A stretch of DNA of 64,000 nucleotides from Rhodococcus sp. 06-235-1A (lineage in GTDB: Bacteria > Actinomycetota > Actinomycetes > Mycobacteriales > Mycobacteriaceae). Positions 24,830 through 34,466 of the stretch are shown here, one piece after another (position 1 is the first letter of the stretch; each line of letters begins with the position of its first letter). Made by a program: the position numbers and the translations under genes. The notes under the pieces were generated by a model. It worked only from the letters and a program-made list of their open reading frames with translations, was not told the origin of the DNA and did no database searches. The stretch is taken from NCBI RefSeq assembly GCF_002258785.1, contig NZ_NOYI01000012.1, forward strand, positions 372,001 to 436,000, read 5' to 3'.

Positions 24830-25614
24830 TTCCCACGTTCTTCCATCGCCTGTGCGACGACGCCGCTGTCTTCCCTCCCGGCAATGCACCACTCGATGTT
24901 GCTGCGGCACAACATCTCGAGTACCGCGCCAGTTCCTTCGCAGACCTCGTCGGCCCGTTGGTCGTTCCGATGGACCGGGTGAACGAGCTCGTCCTCGGTG
25001 CTCGAATGGAAGTGGCGTTGACCGCACCTGCAGGCCCGGGCAGCGTGGAGGCAGGCCTGCGGGTCGCCGACCGTACCGCCGGGGTGACGGTTGTTGCCGT
25101 CGAAGTGGCCGTACCCGATGGCACGAAAATCGACGCCTTGCGCACCATCACTCACGACATCGACATCTATGTCGAAATTCCCCGAGACTCCCGACGAGAC
25201 GACATCTTCGACGCAGTCGACGAGTTCGGGTATCGCGCCAAATTCAGGACCGGCGGCGTCACGGCCGACCAGTATCCGGACGAACGGGAACTCGCTGCGT
25301 CCATCCACGAGGCGGCACGGCGCGAGGTCCACTTCAAAGCCACCGCGGGTCTGCACCATGCTGCCCGTAATACCGATCCCGACAACGGGTTCGAGCAGCA
25401 CGGTTTCCTCAACGTGATCCTTGCGGCCGAAGCCGCGCACAGCGGCGCTCGCGTCGGTGAGCTCGAGAAGATACTGGCGATCCGGGACGCCGACGTCCTC
25501 GCCGGGCTCGTCGCCGGGATCGAGGGACAGCGTGCATTCGCCTCCTTCGGCACCTGCAGCATCCGGGAACCCCTGGACGATCTCGTCCGCCTCGGACTCG
25601 TCCCACCTCAGTGA
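24826..25614 (+). CDS. conserved protein of the homogentisate operon, function unknown
   Basis: A 262-residue cytoplasmic protein, MIPTFFHRLCDDAAVFPPGN onward. Recurrent blocks include VGPLVVPMDRVNEL, VEVAVPDGTKIDALRTI, DIYVEIPRDSRRDDIFDAV, AKFRTGGVTADQYPD, REVHFKATAGLHHAARN and FASFGTCSIREPL. Alternating strands and helices with an FKATAGLHH segment suggest a TIM-barrel-like or lyase fold. No family name recognised. Translationally coupled to hmgA (ATGA) and 20 bp before fahA, so a role in the same pathway is likely; the operon lacks a recognisable maleylacetoacetate isomerase. Confidence 0.75.
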   Translation: MIPTFFHRLCDDAAVFPPGNAPLDVAAAQHLEYRASSFADLVGPLVVPMDRVNELVLGARMEVALTAPAGPGSVEAGLRVADRTAGVTVVAVEVAVPDGTKIDALRTITHDIDIYVEIPRDSRRDDIFDAVDEFGYRAKFRTGGVTADQYPDERELAASIHEAARREVHFKATAGLHHAARNTDPDNGFEQHGFLNVILAAEAAHSGARVGELEKILAIRDADVLAGLVAGIEGQRAFASFGTCSIREPLDDLVRLGLVPPQ

Positions 25615-25633
25615 ACCAAGGAGCGCGCCGTTC

Positions 25634-26800
25634 ATGACGCACATCGACATTCCCGCCGATTCCGAGTTCGGAATCCACAACCTCCCCTATGGCATTTTCA
25701 GTACTCCCGGTTCGGACGCTCGGGTCGGGGTCCGGTACGGCGACAATGTGATCGATCTGATTGTCGCTCTCGACGATTCAGATTTCGCCTCGCCCAGCCT
25801 GAACGCGTTCATGGCCCGCGGACGCAGTCGCTGGGTGGAGGTACGCACGGCCGTCACCGACATGCTCATCAGTGGCACAACCCCCGCGGAAGCAATCGTG
25901 TCCGTTTCCGATGTCACGATGCACCTGCCGTTCGAGGTGGCCGACTACGTGGACTTCTACGCCTCCGAGCACCACGCGTCCAATCTCGGCCGACTCTTCC
26001 GGCCGGACGCCGAACCGCTGCTACCGAATTGGAAGCACCTGCCCGTCGGTTATCACGGACGGGCCGGCACAGTTGTCGTCTCCGGCACCGACATCAAGAG
26101 GCCTTCCGGCCAACGCAAGGCACCCGACGAGCCGTCGCCCACCTTCGGTCCGAGTCGGCGACTCGACATCGAAGCAGAGATGGGCTTCGTCGTCGGCGTA
26201 CCGTCCGACGGTCCCATCTCGCCGGATCGGTTCTCCGAGCACGTGTTCGGAGCCGTCATCGTCAACGACTGGTCGGCTCGCGACATTCAGGCCTGGGAGT
26301 ACGTGCCACTCGGGCCCAACCTCGGCAAGAGTTTCGCGACGTCCATCTCGCCCTGGGTGGTGCCCTTGCTCGCATTGGAGCAGGCGCGAGTCTCGACGCC
26401 GGTGCAGGATCCTGAGCCGCTCGAGTACCTGCGCGAATCTCGTTCCTGGGCACTTGACATCGACCTGACGGTCTCGTGGAACGACCACATCGTTTCGCGC
26501 CCACCGTACAGTGCGATGTACTGGTCGCCGGCCCAGATGCTCGCGCACGAGACCGTCAACGGTGCGAGCAGCCGAACCGGTGACCTGTTCGCCTCGGGCA
26601 CCATCTCGGGACCCGAGAAGAATCAGCGCGGCGCGTTCATCGAACTCACCTGGGGCGGTGCGGAACCGGTGTCACTCGGATCGGAGACCCGTACGTTCCT
26701 CGAGGACGGTGACGAGGTCGTCATCGCCGCGAGTGCCCCGGGGCCGGGCGGATCTCGCATCGGCTTCGGCGATGTCCGTGGCCGGATCGTGCCGGCCTGA
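25634..26800 (+). CDS. fahA: fumarylacetoacetase
   Basis: A 388-residue hydrolase splitting fumarylacetoacetate into fumarate and acetoacetate, the last step of tyrosine breakdown. The FAH fold is clear: an N-terminal SH3-like domain (YGIFSTPGSDARVGVRYGDN), then DYVDFYASEHHASNLG with the Ca-binding and catalytic region, YHGRAGTVVVSG, the metal-site LDIEAEMGFVVG, VNDWSARDIQAWEY and GTISGPEKNQRGAFIELTW. Start ATG at 25634 with AAGGAG upstream. Third gene of the hmgA unit, convergent with the IclR gene. Confidence 0.93.
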   Translation: MTHIDIPADSEFGIHNLPYGIFSTPGSDARVGVRYGDNVIDLIVALDDSDFASPSLNAFMARGRSRWVEVRTAVTDMLISGTTPAEAIVSVSDVTMHLPFEVADYVDFYASEHHASNLGRLFRPDAEPLLPNWKHLPVGYHGRAGTVVVSGTDIKRPSGQRKAPDEPSPTFGPSRRLDIEAEMGFVVGVPSDGPISPDRFSEHVFGAVIVNDWSARDIQAWEYVPLGPNLGKSFATSISPWVVPLLALEQARVSTPVQDPEPLEYLRESRSWALDIDLTVSWNDHIVSRPPYSAMYWSPAQMLAHETVNGASSRTGDLFASGTISGPEKNQRGAFIELTWGGAEPVSLGSETRTFLEDGDEVVIAASAPGPGGSRIGFGDVRGRIVPA

Positions 26801-26807
26801 CCCGCCT

Positions 26808-27467
26808 CTACCACTCCGGCCGGACCACCAGAGACTGCTCGATCTCCGACGCGGCATCGCACACGGCCCGCCCCCAGAGAAGCCCTGCAGTCGTGGGCAC
26901 CCGCTCGATCGGACCTGCCACGCAGACGGCCGCGACGATGCGCCCGTCCCGGCGAACCGGGGCGCTCACCGATGTCAGCCCTGGGGTTCGTTCGGACGCC
27001 GATTCCCACCACCCGAGGGCGCGGCTGTCGGCGTCGGCGTCGAGATCGCCGGCCAACACGTGACCGGCCGACCCCGGTCCGAGAGGCAGTAGCGCCCCCA
27101 CGGGCAACGACGCCCGGAGTTCGTGCTGTGAATCCTCCGATACCAGGCACAACCGATGCGATCCCCGCAGTACCCACAACTGGGCGGATTCTCCGGTCTC
27201 CTGCCGCAGGCGCCGGAGAATCGGTACGGCGAGCCCGCCGAGAGTGGAGGTACCGAAGCGATCACCGGGATGAAGAAGGCCGTCGTTGTCCCGGCGGAGC
27301 ATCGAGTACCGCACCATCTCGCCGACCAGCCGATAGACCGTCGATGCAGACAGGCCAAGCATCTTGGCGAGGTCGCCGGTGGTCCGCGGACACGCCTCGA
27401 CCGCATTGAGAATCGCCGCGGCCCGAGCCAGAACCCCGGTAGTGGTGTCGGCGCTACCGTCCGTCAC
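26808..27467 (-). CDS. IclR family transcriptional regulator
   Basis: A 219-residue regulator: winged HTH at the N-terminus (RAAAILNAVEACPRTTGDLA, KMLGLSASTVYRLVGEMV) and a C-terminal IclR effector domain (GESAQLWVLRGSHRLCLVS, TSVSAPVRRDGRIVAAVCVA). The GTG at 27467 is chosen for its GGAGG nine bases upstream. It lies between fahA (convergent) and the carbonic-anhydrase-like gene, and by family habit could govern either the homogentisate genes or the CoA-transferase/lyase/transporter group at 28.1-31.8 kb. The AT-rich inverted repeat at 28208-28224 is a possible target. Confidence 0.85.
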   Translation of the reverse strand: MTDGSADTTTGVLARAAAILNAVEACPRTTGDLAKMLGLSASTVYRLVGEMVRYSMLRRDNDGLLHPGDRFGTSTLGGLAVPILRRLRQETGESAQLWVLRGSHRLCLVSEDSQHELRASLPVGALLPLGPGSAGHVLAGDLDADADSRALGWWESASERTPGLTSVSAPVRRDGRIVAAVCVAGPIERVPTTAGLLWGRAVCDAASEIEQSLVVRPEW

Positions 27468-27560
27468 TGCTGTCGACCTCCGTTTTCGATTCCCACGCAG
27501 TATCGGCAACATGACCGACACTGCCACCGCAGCATAGGTGTTCGGCGGTCTACGACGCTG

Positions 27561-28100
27561 TCAGCAGGGCCGAGCGCCACGGTGGACGTTGGCCAGATCG
27601 CGGTAGGTGAGCGCATTGACTATGCAATGCTCGACCTCCTCGTCGGTCAATTCCCGCCGAACTTTGGCGGGGACACCCGCCACCAATGATCTGGGCGGAA
27701 TACGAGCGCCTTCGGTCACCAGCGCGCCCGCTGCAATGAGGCAGTTCTCTCCCACCACGGCACCGTTCATGATGACGGCAGCCATGCCGACCAATGTTCC
27801 GTCGCCGACGGTGCAACCGTGCAAGACGGCATTGTGTCCCACACTCACGTTCGCACCGATAGTGAGCGGAAAGCCCGGATCGACATGTGCGACAACGCCG
27901 TCCTGAATGTTGGACCCACCGCCGATCGTGATCTCCTCCGAGTCGGCACGCAGAACGGCCCGATACCAGACACTGCTGTCCTGGCCCAGATTCACTCGTC
28001 CGACGAGCGTCGCAGTGGGGGCGACCCACGCGGACGCGTCGACGATCGGAGATCCGCACTCGAGCGCGAGCAGCAACGACCCTGAGCTCGTATCGGTCAT
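27561..28100 (-). CDS. gamma-carbonic-anhydrase-like / PaaY-type hexapeptide-repeat protein
   Basis: A 179-residue left-handed beta-helix protein made of hexapeptide repeats: VAPTATLVGRVNLGQDSSVW, then GGSNIQDGVVAHVDPGFPLT, GANVSVGHNAVLHGC and GDGTLVGMAAVIMNGAVVG. Metal-ligand histidines are visible in AHVDP, VGHNAVLHG. Such proteins are carbonic anhydrases, acyl-CoA thioesterases (PaaY) or carnitine-type CaiE proteins. Divergent from the CaiB CoA-transferase at 28276, a context resembling CaiE/PaaY, so a thioesterase or maturation role beside CoA chemistry is as likely as hydration of CO2. Confidence 0.75.
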   Translation of the reverse strand: MTDTSSGSLLLALECGSPIVDASAWVAPTATLVGRVNLGQDSSVWYRAVLRADSEEITIGGGSNIQDGVVAHVDPGFPLTIGANVSVGHNAVLHGCTVGDGTLVGMAAVIMNGAVVGENCLIAAGALVTEGARIPPRSLVAGVPAKVRRELTDEEVEHCIVNALTYRDLANVHRGARPC

Positions 28101-28207
28101 GAGTTCCTGTTCCTTCCATCGGCACAGCTATTTCGGGAATCCAGGTCACAGTGGTTGTGATTAGTGATCCAGCACACTATAGTCATTCCTACCAGAAGAT
28201 AATTCAG

Positions 28208-28224
28208 TTATCAAATAATGATAA
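28208..28224. promoter_or_regulatory. AT-rich inverted repeat upstream of the CoA-transferase operon
   Basis: TTATCA (28208-28213) and TGATAA (28219-28224) form a perfect 6-bp inverted repeat with 5-base spacer; an overlapping GATAA-TTCAG-TTATC lies at 28198-28212. The block is the AT-richest part of the 175-bp divergent intergenic region 28101-28275. It may combine promoter and operator for the 28276 operon. Confidence 0.45.
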
Positions 28225-28275
28225 TCAAGCAATCTTCGCTCGGACCTACTACCCAACTGCAGGGAGTGACCACCG

Positions 28276-29499
28276 GTGTCCATCACCACTGAGAACGGCC
28301 CTTTGCACGGAATCCGTGTGATCGAGCTGGGCAATTTCATCGCCGCACCATTTGCCAGTCGCCTTTTCGCCGACTTCGGTGCCGACGTCATCAAGATCGA
28401 ACGCCCCGGCGTCGGCGACGAACTCCGCGGCTGGCGTCGAAGCCGCGGAGACACCTCCATGATGTTCAGGACCATTGCTCGCAACAAACATTCGGTGACT
28501 CTCGATCTGCGTACCGACGAAGGCCGCGATCTCGCGCTGAAGTTGGTCGAGACCGCCGATGTCGTCGTGGAGAACTTCCGGCCCGGCACCCTCGAGCGTT
28601 GGGGCCTCGGGCCCGACCGCCTACAGGAAGCCAATCCCGACGTGGTCATGGTCCGTATCTCGGGTTACGGCCAAACCGGCCCACATCGAGACCGAGCCGG
28701 GTTCGGCGGCGTAGCAGAAGCATTCGGCGGATTGCGTCACGTCACCGGTCACGCGGATCGCGAGCCCGTTCGGCCGGCAGCACCCATCGGCGACGTCCTG
28801 GCCGGACTCCACGGGGCCGTCGGTGCCCTGGTTATGCTGCTCGCTCGCGAACGGAGCGGAGATCATTCTCGGCCCAAGGTCGCCGATGTCGCACTCTACG
28901 AGGCAGTGTTCATGGCCATGGAGTCGCTGGTCCCGGACTTCGACGCATACGGCACCGTCCGCCAGCGCACAGCGGGCAATCTTCCCGGCGTGGTCCCCAG
29001 CGGGATCTATCCGTCTCAGGACGGCAGCGTCATGATCGCCGGAAACTCGAGTAGCGTGTTCGGACGGCTCATGACCGCGGTGGGGCGAACTGACCTGGCC
29101 GACGACCCCGAGCTGGCGAACGGCGACAAACGATTTGCGCGCGAGGCCGAGCTCGACGGAGCCATCTCCGACTGGACGTCGGTAAGGCCGACTGCTGTTG
29201 TCGTCGACGAACTCGGTGCCGCCGGTATACCCGTCGGAGAAGTGTTCGATGCAGCTCAGATCGCAGAGGACGAACACTTCGTTTCACGCGGAATGGTGCA
29301 ACCTCTGAAAGTCTCTGTGGAACAGGGCAGTACCGAGGAGGTGCGCTTCCCCGGTGTGGTTCCACGATTCGGCGATACCGCCACGGCCGTCAAGTGGGCG
29401 GGCCCGGATCTGGGCGAGCACACCGACGATGTCCTCGGCCGCACACTCGGGCTCACCGAGGAGCAGCTGGACGATCTCCGCGCCAGGAAGGTGATCTGA
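28276..29499 (+). CDS. CaiB/BaiF (family III) CoA-transferase, dicarboxylate type
   Basis: A 407-residue family III CoA-transferase: RVIELGNFIAAPFASRLFAD, then VIKIERPGVGDELRGWR, ARNKHSVTLDLRTDEGR, VVENFRPGTLERWGLG and RISGYGQTGPHRDRAGFGGV, where the Asp in this block is the candidate catalytic residue; the C-terminus has IPVGEVFDAAQIAEDEHF. It is the first gene of a three-gene unit with an HMG-CoA-lyase-like enzyme (2 bp gap) and a MatC-like carrier. Context suggests it charges a branched dicarboxylate such as 3-hydroxy-3-methylglutarate, citramalate or itaconate with CoA; that substrate is inference. Confidence 0.85.
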   Translation: MSITTENGPLHGIRVIELGNFIAAPFASRLFADFGADVIKIERPGVGDELRGWRRSRGDTSMMFRTIARNKHSVTLDLRTDEGRDLALKLVETADVVVENFRPGTLERWGLGPDRLQEANPDVVMVRISGYGQTGPHRDRAGFGGVAEAFGGLRHVTGHADREPVRPAAPIGDVLAGLHGAVGALVMLLARERSGDHSRPKVADVALYEAVFMAMESLVPDFDAYGTVRQRTAGNLPGVVPSGIYPSQDGSVMIAGNSSSVFGRLMTAVGRTDLADDPELANGDKRFAREAELDGAISDWTSVRPTAVVVDELGAAGIPVGEVFDAAQIAEDEHFVSRGMVQPLKVSVEQGSTEEVRFPGVVPRFGDTATAVKWAGPDLGEHTDDVLGRTLGLTEEQLDDLRARKVI

Positions 29500-29500
29500 G

Positions 29501-30376
29501 ATGCCTCGCGTACACATCACCGACGTCTATCTCCGCGACGGTTTGCAGGACGAGAAGTGCATCGTCCCCACCGAGGACAAGCTCGCCGTGCTCGACGCCA
29601 CCCTTGCGTCGGGCATCACGTCCCTCGAGATCGCGTCGTTCGTCTCTGCCACCCGAGTGCCGCAGATGGCCGATGCGGAGGACGTCATAGCGCGCGCACC
29701 GCGCCGATCCGAAACCCGTTACAGTGCATTGACTTTGAACAGCCGTGGCGTCCATCGGGCCGCCGAGACGGACATCGACGTGATCCAGATTGTCACCTCC
29801 GCCAGCGAGGGCCACAGCCGCGCCAACGCCGGCCGCTCGCCCGACGACGCGTTGCGCGACCTGAGTTCCGCGGTCGCACTGCACCCGGACCGCACGTTCA
29901 TCGGTGGAGTCAGTACCGCCTTCGTGTGCCCGTTCGACGGCGTCATCACGCCCGAGCGGCTCGTCGAGGTGTGTGAACGTATGGCCGACACCGGTGTATC
30001 GAGCCTCGGTCTGGCGGATACTCTGGGGATCGCCACCACCGATCAGGTACTGACCGGTGTCGACGCCGTCCGAACAGCCCTGCCGCAGTTGACAATCAGC
30101 CTGCATCTACACAATGCTCACGACCAGGCGCTCGAGACGGCGGTACGTGCAGTATTCGACCTCGAGGTCGAATATTTCGACAGCGCACTCGCCGGGTACG
30201 GCGGTTGTCCCTTCGCCCCAGGCGCGCACGGAAATCTCGCTACCGAGGAACTGGTCGACACATTCCATCGTGCCGGAATCCACACTGGCATCGATACGTC
30301 TGCCCTTGCCAACGCCGCCGCTCTCGCTCGCACGGTGGTCGGCCGAGGCCGTCCACTCCTCACACCCACGCACTGA
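29501..30376 (+). CDS. HMG-CoA lyase-like (HMGL/DRE-TIM) enzyme
   Basis: A 291-residue TIM-barrel lyase. The N-terminal VYLRDGLQDEKCIVPTEDK carries the catalytic Arg-Asp pair and Gln of the RDGLQ motif. Further motifs are LEIASFVSATRVPQMADA, a VCPFDG block, the metal-site LHLHNAHDQAL (HxHN where canonical enzymes have HxHD) and GGCPFAPGAHGNLATEELV with the conserved Cys. It would cleave a 3-hydroxy-3-methylglutaryl-CoA-like ester. Lies 1 bp after the CoA-transferase stop; followed by the transporter. Confidence 0.85.
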   Translation: MPRVHITDVYLRDGLQDEKCIVPTEDKLAVLDATLASGITSLEIASFVSATRVPQMADAEDVIARAPRRSETRYSALTLNSRGVHRAAETDIDVIQIVTSASEGHSRANAGRSPDDALRDLSSAVALHPDRTFIGGVSTAFVCPFDGVITPERLVEVCERMADTGVSSLGLADTLGIATTDQVLTGVDAVRTALPQLTISLHLHNAHDQALETAVRAVFDLEVEYFDSALAGYGGCPFAPGAHGNLATEELVDTFHRAGIHTGIDTSALANAAALARTVVGRGRPLLTPTH

Positions 30377-30448
30377 TGTCGCGGGCTACGGCCCGTACGC
30401 CGCCGCGCTCTCGCGGCCCACCTCATCCCCCTGCCCGAAAGGCCAGCC

Positions 30449-31828
30449 ATGGTCTACGCAATCTCGATCGTCGCCCTGATCGCCATCTTCACGGTCGCCA
30501 CGATCACACCCATCAACATGGGTCTACTCGCCTTCGCCGGTGCCTTCATCGTCGGTGGCGCGATATCCGGCATACCCGTCGAAGATGTCATCGACGCTTT
30601 CCCCGGCAGTACCTTCATCATCGTCGGCGGCATCACGCTGCTGTTCGCCATCGCCAAAGCCAACGGAACCATCGACGTCGTCATCGATCGATCCCTCCGA
30701 CTGGTGGGCGGACGACGCTGGGCCATCCTGTGGATGATGTTCCTGCTGTCCGGTCTACTGATGGCTCTGGGATCCGTTCTGGCCGTGGGCATGCTGGCCC
30801 CGATCGCGATGCCACTCGCCAAGCGCAACAACATCAATCCCTTCCTGATGGGCATGGTCGTCAGCCACGGCGCTCTCGCCTGCTGCTTCTCGCCGATCAA
30901 CCTGTACGGTGCCTTCGTCAACGGCCTGATGGACTCCACCGGCGTGGGCTCACACCCACTGGCCCTGTTCCTCATCCCGTTCGTGCTCAACACGCTCATC
31001 GCGCTCGTACTCTTCCTGGTTCTCGGCCGCGACCTCATTCGAGACCGCACGCGTGCCTTCGATGTCCAGGACTTGCGCGACCACGAAGGCGGACTGCCCG
31101 TCCCCTCGGGGCCACGCCCGGGTCATACCGGACTGCCCAAAGGCAGTGGAGGCGGCACTTCCGTGAAGGTCGAGGTCGATCACATCGAATCTTCATCGGT
31201 CACAACGGTTCCGAATGAGAACGTCCCGCTCACCCGAGTACGGGTACTCACACTGCTCGGTATCGCAGCGCTGGTTCTGTTGTCCGTGACGTTGGGAGTC
31301 GACATCGGCGTCAGCGCGATCTGCGTGTCGGTCGTGTTGCTGCTGTTGGCACCCAAGACCCACCCCAAGGTGGTCGACAACATCGCCTGGCCTGCAGTGG
31401 TTCTGGTCTGCGGTGTTCAGACGTACATGGCGGTCATGACCCAGAACGGCACATTGGGATTCCTCGGCGACGCCGCCTCGGCCCTCGGATCACCCCTGTT
31501 GACGGCGCTCATCCTGTGCTACGCGGTGGCGATCATCTCGGCATTCGGATCGTCGATCGGCACCATCGGTATCGCACTGCCGCTTGCCGCACCTCTGCTC
31601 GCGGCCGGCGAACTCGGTTCCATCGGATTCGTTGCTGCCATTGCCTTCTCGGCTACCGTGGTGGACGTGAGCCCGTTCTCCACCAACGGGGTCATGGTTC
31701 TGGCCGAAGCCCGAGTGGACGACAAGGCCCGATTCCAACGAAAGATGCTCGGCTACTGCGGATTGGTCGTTCTCATCGCTCCGCCGACCGTATGGCTGCT
31801 GACGGTGGTTGCGCCCTCGATGATCTGA
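30449..31828 (+). CDS. MatC-like dicarboxylate carrier (SLC13/DASS-type)
   Basis: A 459-residue membrane protein with about eleven hydrophobic segments, beginning VYAISIVALIAIFTVATITP and including GLLAFAGAFIVGG, FIIVGGITLLFAIAKANG, WMMFLLSGLLMALGS, GMVVSHGALACCFSPINLYG and ISAFGSSIGTIGIALPLAAP. A charged hydrophilic loop of about 70 residues (near 195-265) separates two halves. The N-terminal half resembles the dicarboxylate carrier MatC family. It likely imports the substrate of the preceding CoA-transferase and lyase. Start ATG at 30449, 72 bp after the lyase stop. Confidence 0.8.
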   Translation: MVYAISIVALIAIFTVATITPINMGLLAFAGAFIVGGAISGIPVEDVIDAFPGSTFIIVGGITLLFAIAKANGTIDVVIDRSLRLVGGRRWAILWMMFLLSGLLMALGSVLAVGMLAPIAMPLAKRNNINPFLMGMVVSHGALACCFSPINLYGAFVNGLMDSTGVGSHPLALFLIPFVLNTLIALVLFLVLGRDLIRDRTRAFDVQDLRDHEGGLPVPSGPRPGHTGLPKGSGGGTSVKVEVDHIESSSVTTVPNENVPLTRVRVLTLLGIAALVLLSVTLGVDIGVSAICVSVVLLLLAPKTHPKVVDNIAWPAVVLVCGVQTYMAVMTQNGTLGFLGDAASALGSPLLTALILCYAVAIISAFGSSIGTIGIALPLAAPLLAAGELGSIGFVAAIAFSATVVDVSPFSTNGVMVLAEARVDDKARFQRKMLGYCGLVVLIAPPTVWLLTVVAPSMI

Positions 31829-31843
31829 CCCGAACGCCTCGGC

Positions 31844-31899
31844 GGCCCCTGCCTCGACCCGTACGCGCTCAGTCGTGCGTTCGTCGATAGGCAGGGGCC
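31844..31899. terminator. possible terminator stem between carrier and Lrp genes
   Basis: GGCCCCTGCC (31844-31853) and GGCAGGGGCC (31890-31899) form a perfect 10-bp stem with a 36-base loop at the convergent junction; the right arm lies within the 3' end of the Lrp gene. The long loop and missing T-run make the role uncertain. Confidence 0.35.
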
Positions 31900-32381
31900 T
31901 TCGGCGTTCTCTCGGGCTCGGCGGTGTTCAGCAATGGCATCGCTCGAAACGCGACCAACTCCGAGAGCACGACCACACTGGTGGACCGCGCGATCGTACG
32001 AGACTGGTTGAGCACGATCAGAGTTCGCTGCAGATCGTCATGAGACGCCGCGGCGACCCGGCACAGCACATCTCCAGCTCCGGTCGTCGCGAACGCTTCC
32101 AACACCCCGGGTATCTGCTCCAGGACGGCGACGACGTCACCGAGCGCGCCCTGGGCAATCTCCAACGTGACGAACGCCTGAACGCCGTAACCGGCTGCTG
32201 CCAGACCGATTCGAGGCTGATAGCCGGTGATGACGCCACTGTCCTCCAAACGCTGCAGACGGGCCGACACAGTCGCGCGTGCAACACCGAGCGTTCGCGA
32301 CAGCTCGAGTACGCCGATCCTCGAATTGTCATGCAGCGCAGCGAGCATTGCCCGGTCCAACTCGTCCATTGTGGATTCCAT
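31869..32381 (-). CDS. Lrp/AsnC family regulator (of hpd)
   Basis: A 170-residue Lrp-type regulator. Winged HTH LDRAMLAALHDNSRIGVLEL, SRTLGVARATVSARLQRLED, then the RAM effector domain (GVQAFVTLEIAQGALGDVV, TGAGDVLCRVAAASHDDLQR). The ATG at 32381 has GGAGG six bases upstream. Divergent from 4-hydroxyphenylpyruvate dioxygenase with a TTTGCTA...TAGCAAA inverted repeat between them, so it likely controls hpd in response to an amino acid or oxoacid. Confidence 0.87.
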   Translation of the reverse strand: MESTMDELDRAMLAALHDNSRIGVLELSRTLGVARATVSARLQRLEDSGVITGYQPRIGLAAAGYGVQAFVTLEIAQGALGDVVAVLEQIPGVLEAFATTGAGDVLCRVAAASHDDLQRTLIVLNQSRTIARSTSVVVLSELVAFRAMPLLNTAEPERTPKAPAYRRTHD

Positions 32382-32394
32382 TGCATACCTCCGT

Positions 32395-33794
<1,400 letters not shown>

Positions 33795-33810
33795 GTCGTG
33801 ATCTGTTCGA

Positions 33811-33842
33811 CGCCGCCCACCGTCAGCGTTCGGTGGGCGGCG
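33811..33842. terminator. bidirectional hairpin terminator between hpd and the Lrp gene
   Basis: CGCCGCCCACCG (33811-33822) and CGGTGGGCGGCG (33831-33842) form a perfect 12-bp stem with an 8-base loop at the convergent junction of hpd (ends 33794) and the Lrp gene (ends 33823). No T-run; position and stem strength support termination for both. Confidence 0.6.
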
Positions 33843-34308
33843 CCGTTCGTCCTAGACCACCTCGGTCCTCATCGAAGATCAGCCACGTGCGGGTTGCCCG
33901 AACGCCGTCGAGCGATTGCAGCCCCTCCAGCACCACTTGCCGCAAACTCTCGTTGTCGGGAGTCCTGATCAGAACCAGCACGTCGAAATCGCCACCGAGC
34001 AAACTGAAGTGGTCTACGAACTCCATCGACCGCAACCCCTCGGACACACTGCGCCACGAATCCTGACGGATGGACAGCGCGATGAATGCAGAGGTGCCGA
34101 GCCCGGACGCCGCGTGATCCACCTGCACGGTGAACCGTTCGATGACGCCCGCATCCTTGAGCCGGTCCACCCGCGTATAGGTATGTGCACGAGAGAGATT
34201 CAACCGATCGGCCAGCACCCGCATCGAGACCCGACCGTCGGCGGTCAGCTCGATGAGGATGCGCCGATCCGTGTCGTCCAATTCCACACGTCTCGAGACG
34301 TCGTCCAT
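33823..34308 (-). CDS. Lrp/AsnC family regulator, BkdR-like
   Basis: A 161-residue Lrp-type regulator: ELDDTDRRILIELTADGRVS, then RVLADRLNLSRAHTYTRVDR (HTH) and the RAM domain (SAFIALSIRQDSWRSVSEGL, DHFSLLGGDFDVLVLIRTPD). The ATG at 34308 follows AGGAG by seven bases. It is divergent from the branched-chain 2-oxoacid dehydrogenase operon (158 bp), like bkdR of pseudomonads, so activation of bkd by branched-chain amino acids is inferred. An inverted repeat at 34372-34391 may be its site. Confidence 0.86.
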   Translation of the reverse strand: MDDVSRRVELDDTDRRILIELTADGRVSMRVLADRLNLSRAHTYTRVDRLKDAGVIERFTVQVDHAASGLGTSAFIALSIRQDSWRSVSEGLRSMEFVDHFSLLGGDFDVLVLIRTPDNESLRQVVLEGLQSLDGVRATRTWLIFDEDRGGLGRTAPPTER

Positions 34309-34371
34309 TCGTCCGCTCCTACCTCGTAGTTCGTTGCGCCGATCGGACACATTTCGTGTCTGCATAGAGGT

Positions 34372-34391
34372 TTGCAGCCATACGTCTGCAA
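34372..34391. promoter_or_regulatory. inverted repeats in the bkd promoter, candidate Lrp site
   Basis: TTGCAG (34372-34377) and CTGCAA (34386-34391) flank 8 bases; a second pair, GACAC-ATTTC-GTGTC, lies at 34346-34360. Both fall between the divergent Lrp gene and the E1-alpha start at 34467. Several imperfect sites in a row would suit an Lrp octamer. Confidence 0.4.
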
Positions 34392-34466
34392 TTCTACGAC
34401 CATCGGGCTTCTTCCTCACCGAATCGGCCAGAATCGCCGTACAAGTCGATTTCAGGAGAGTGCGAC

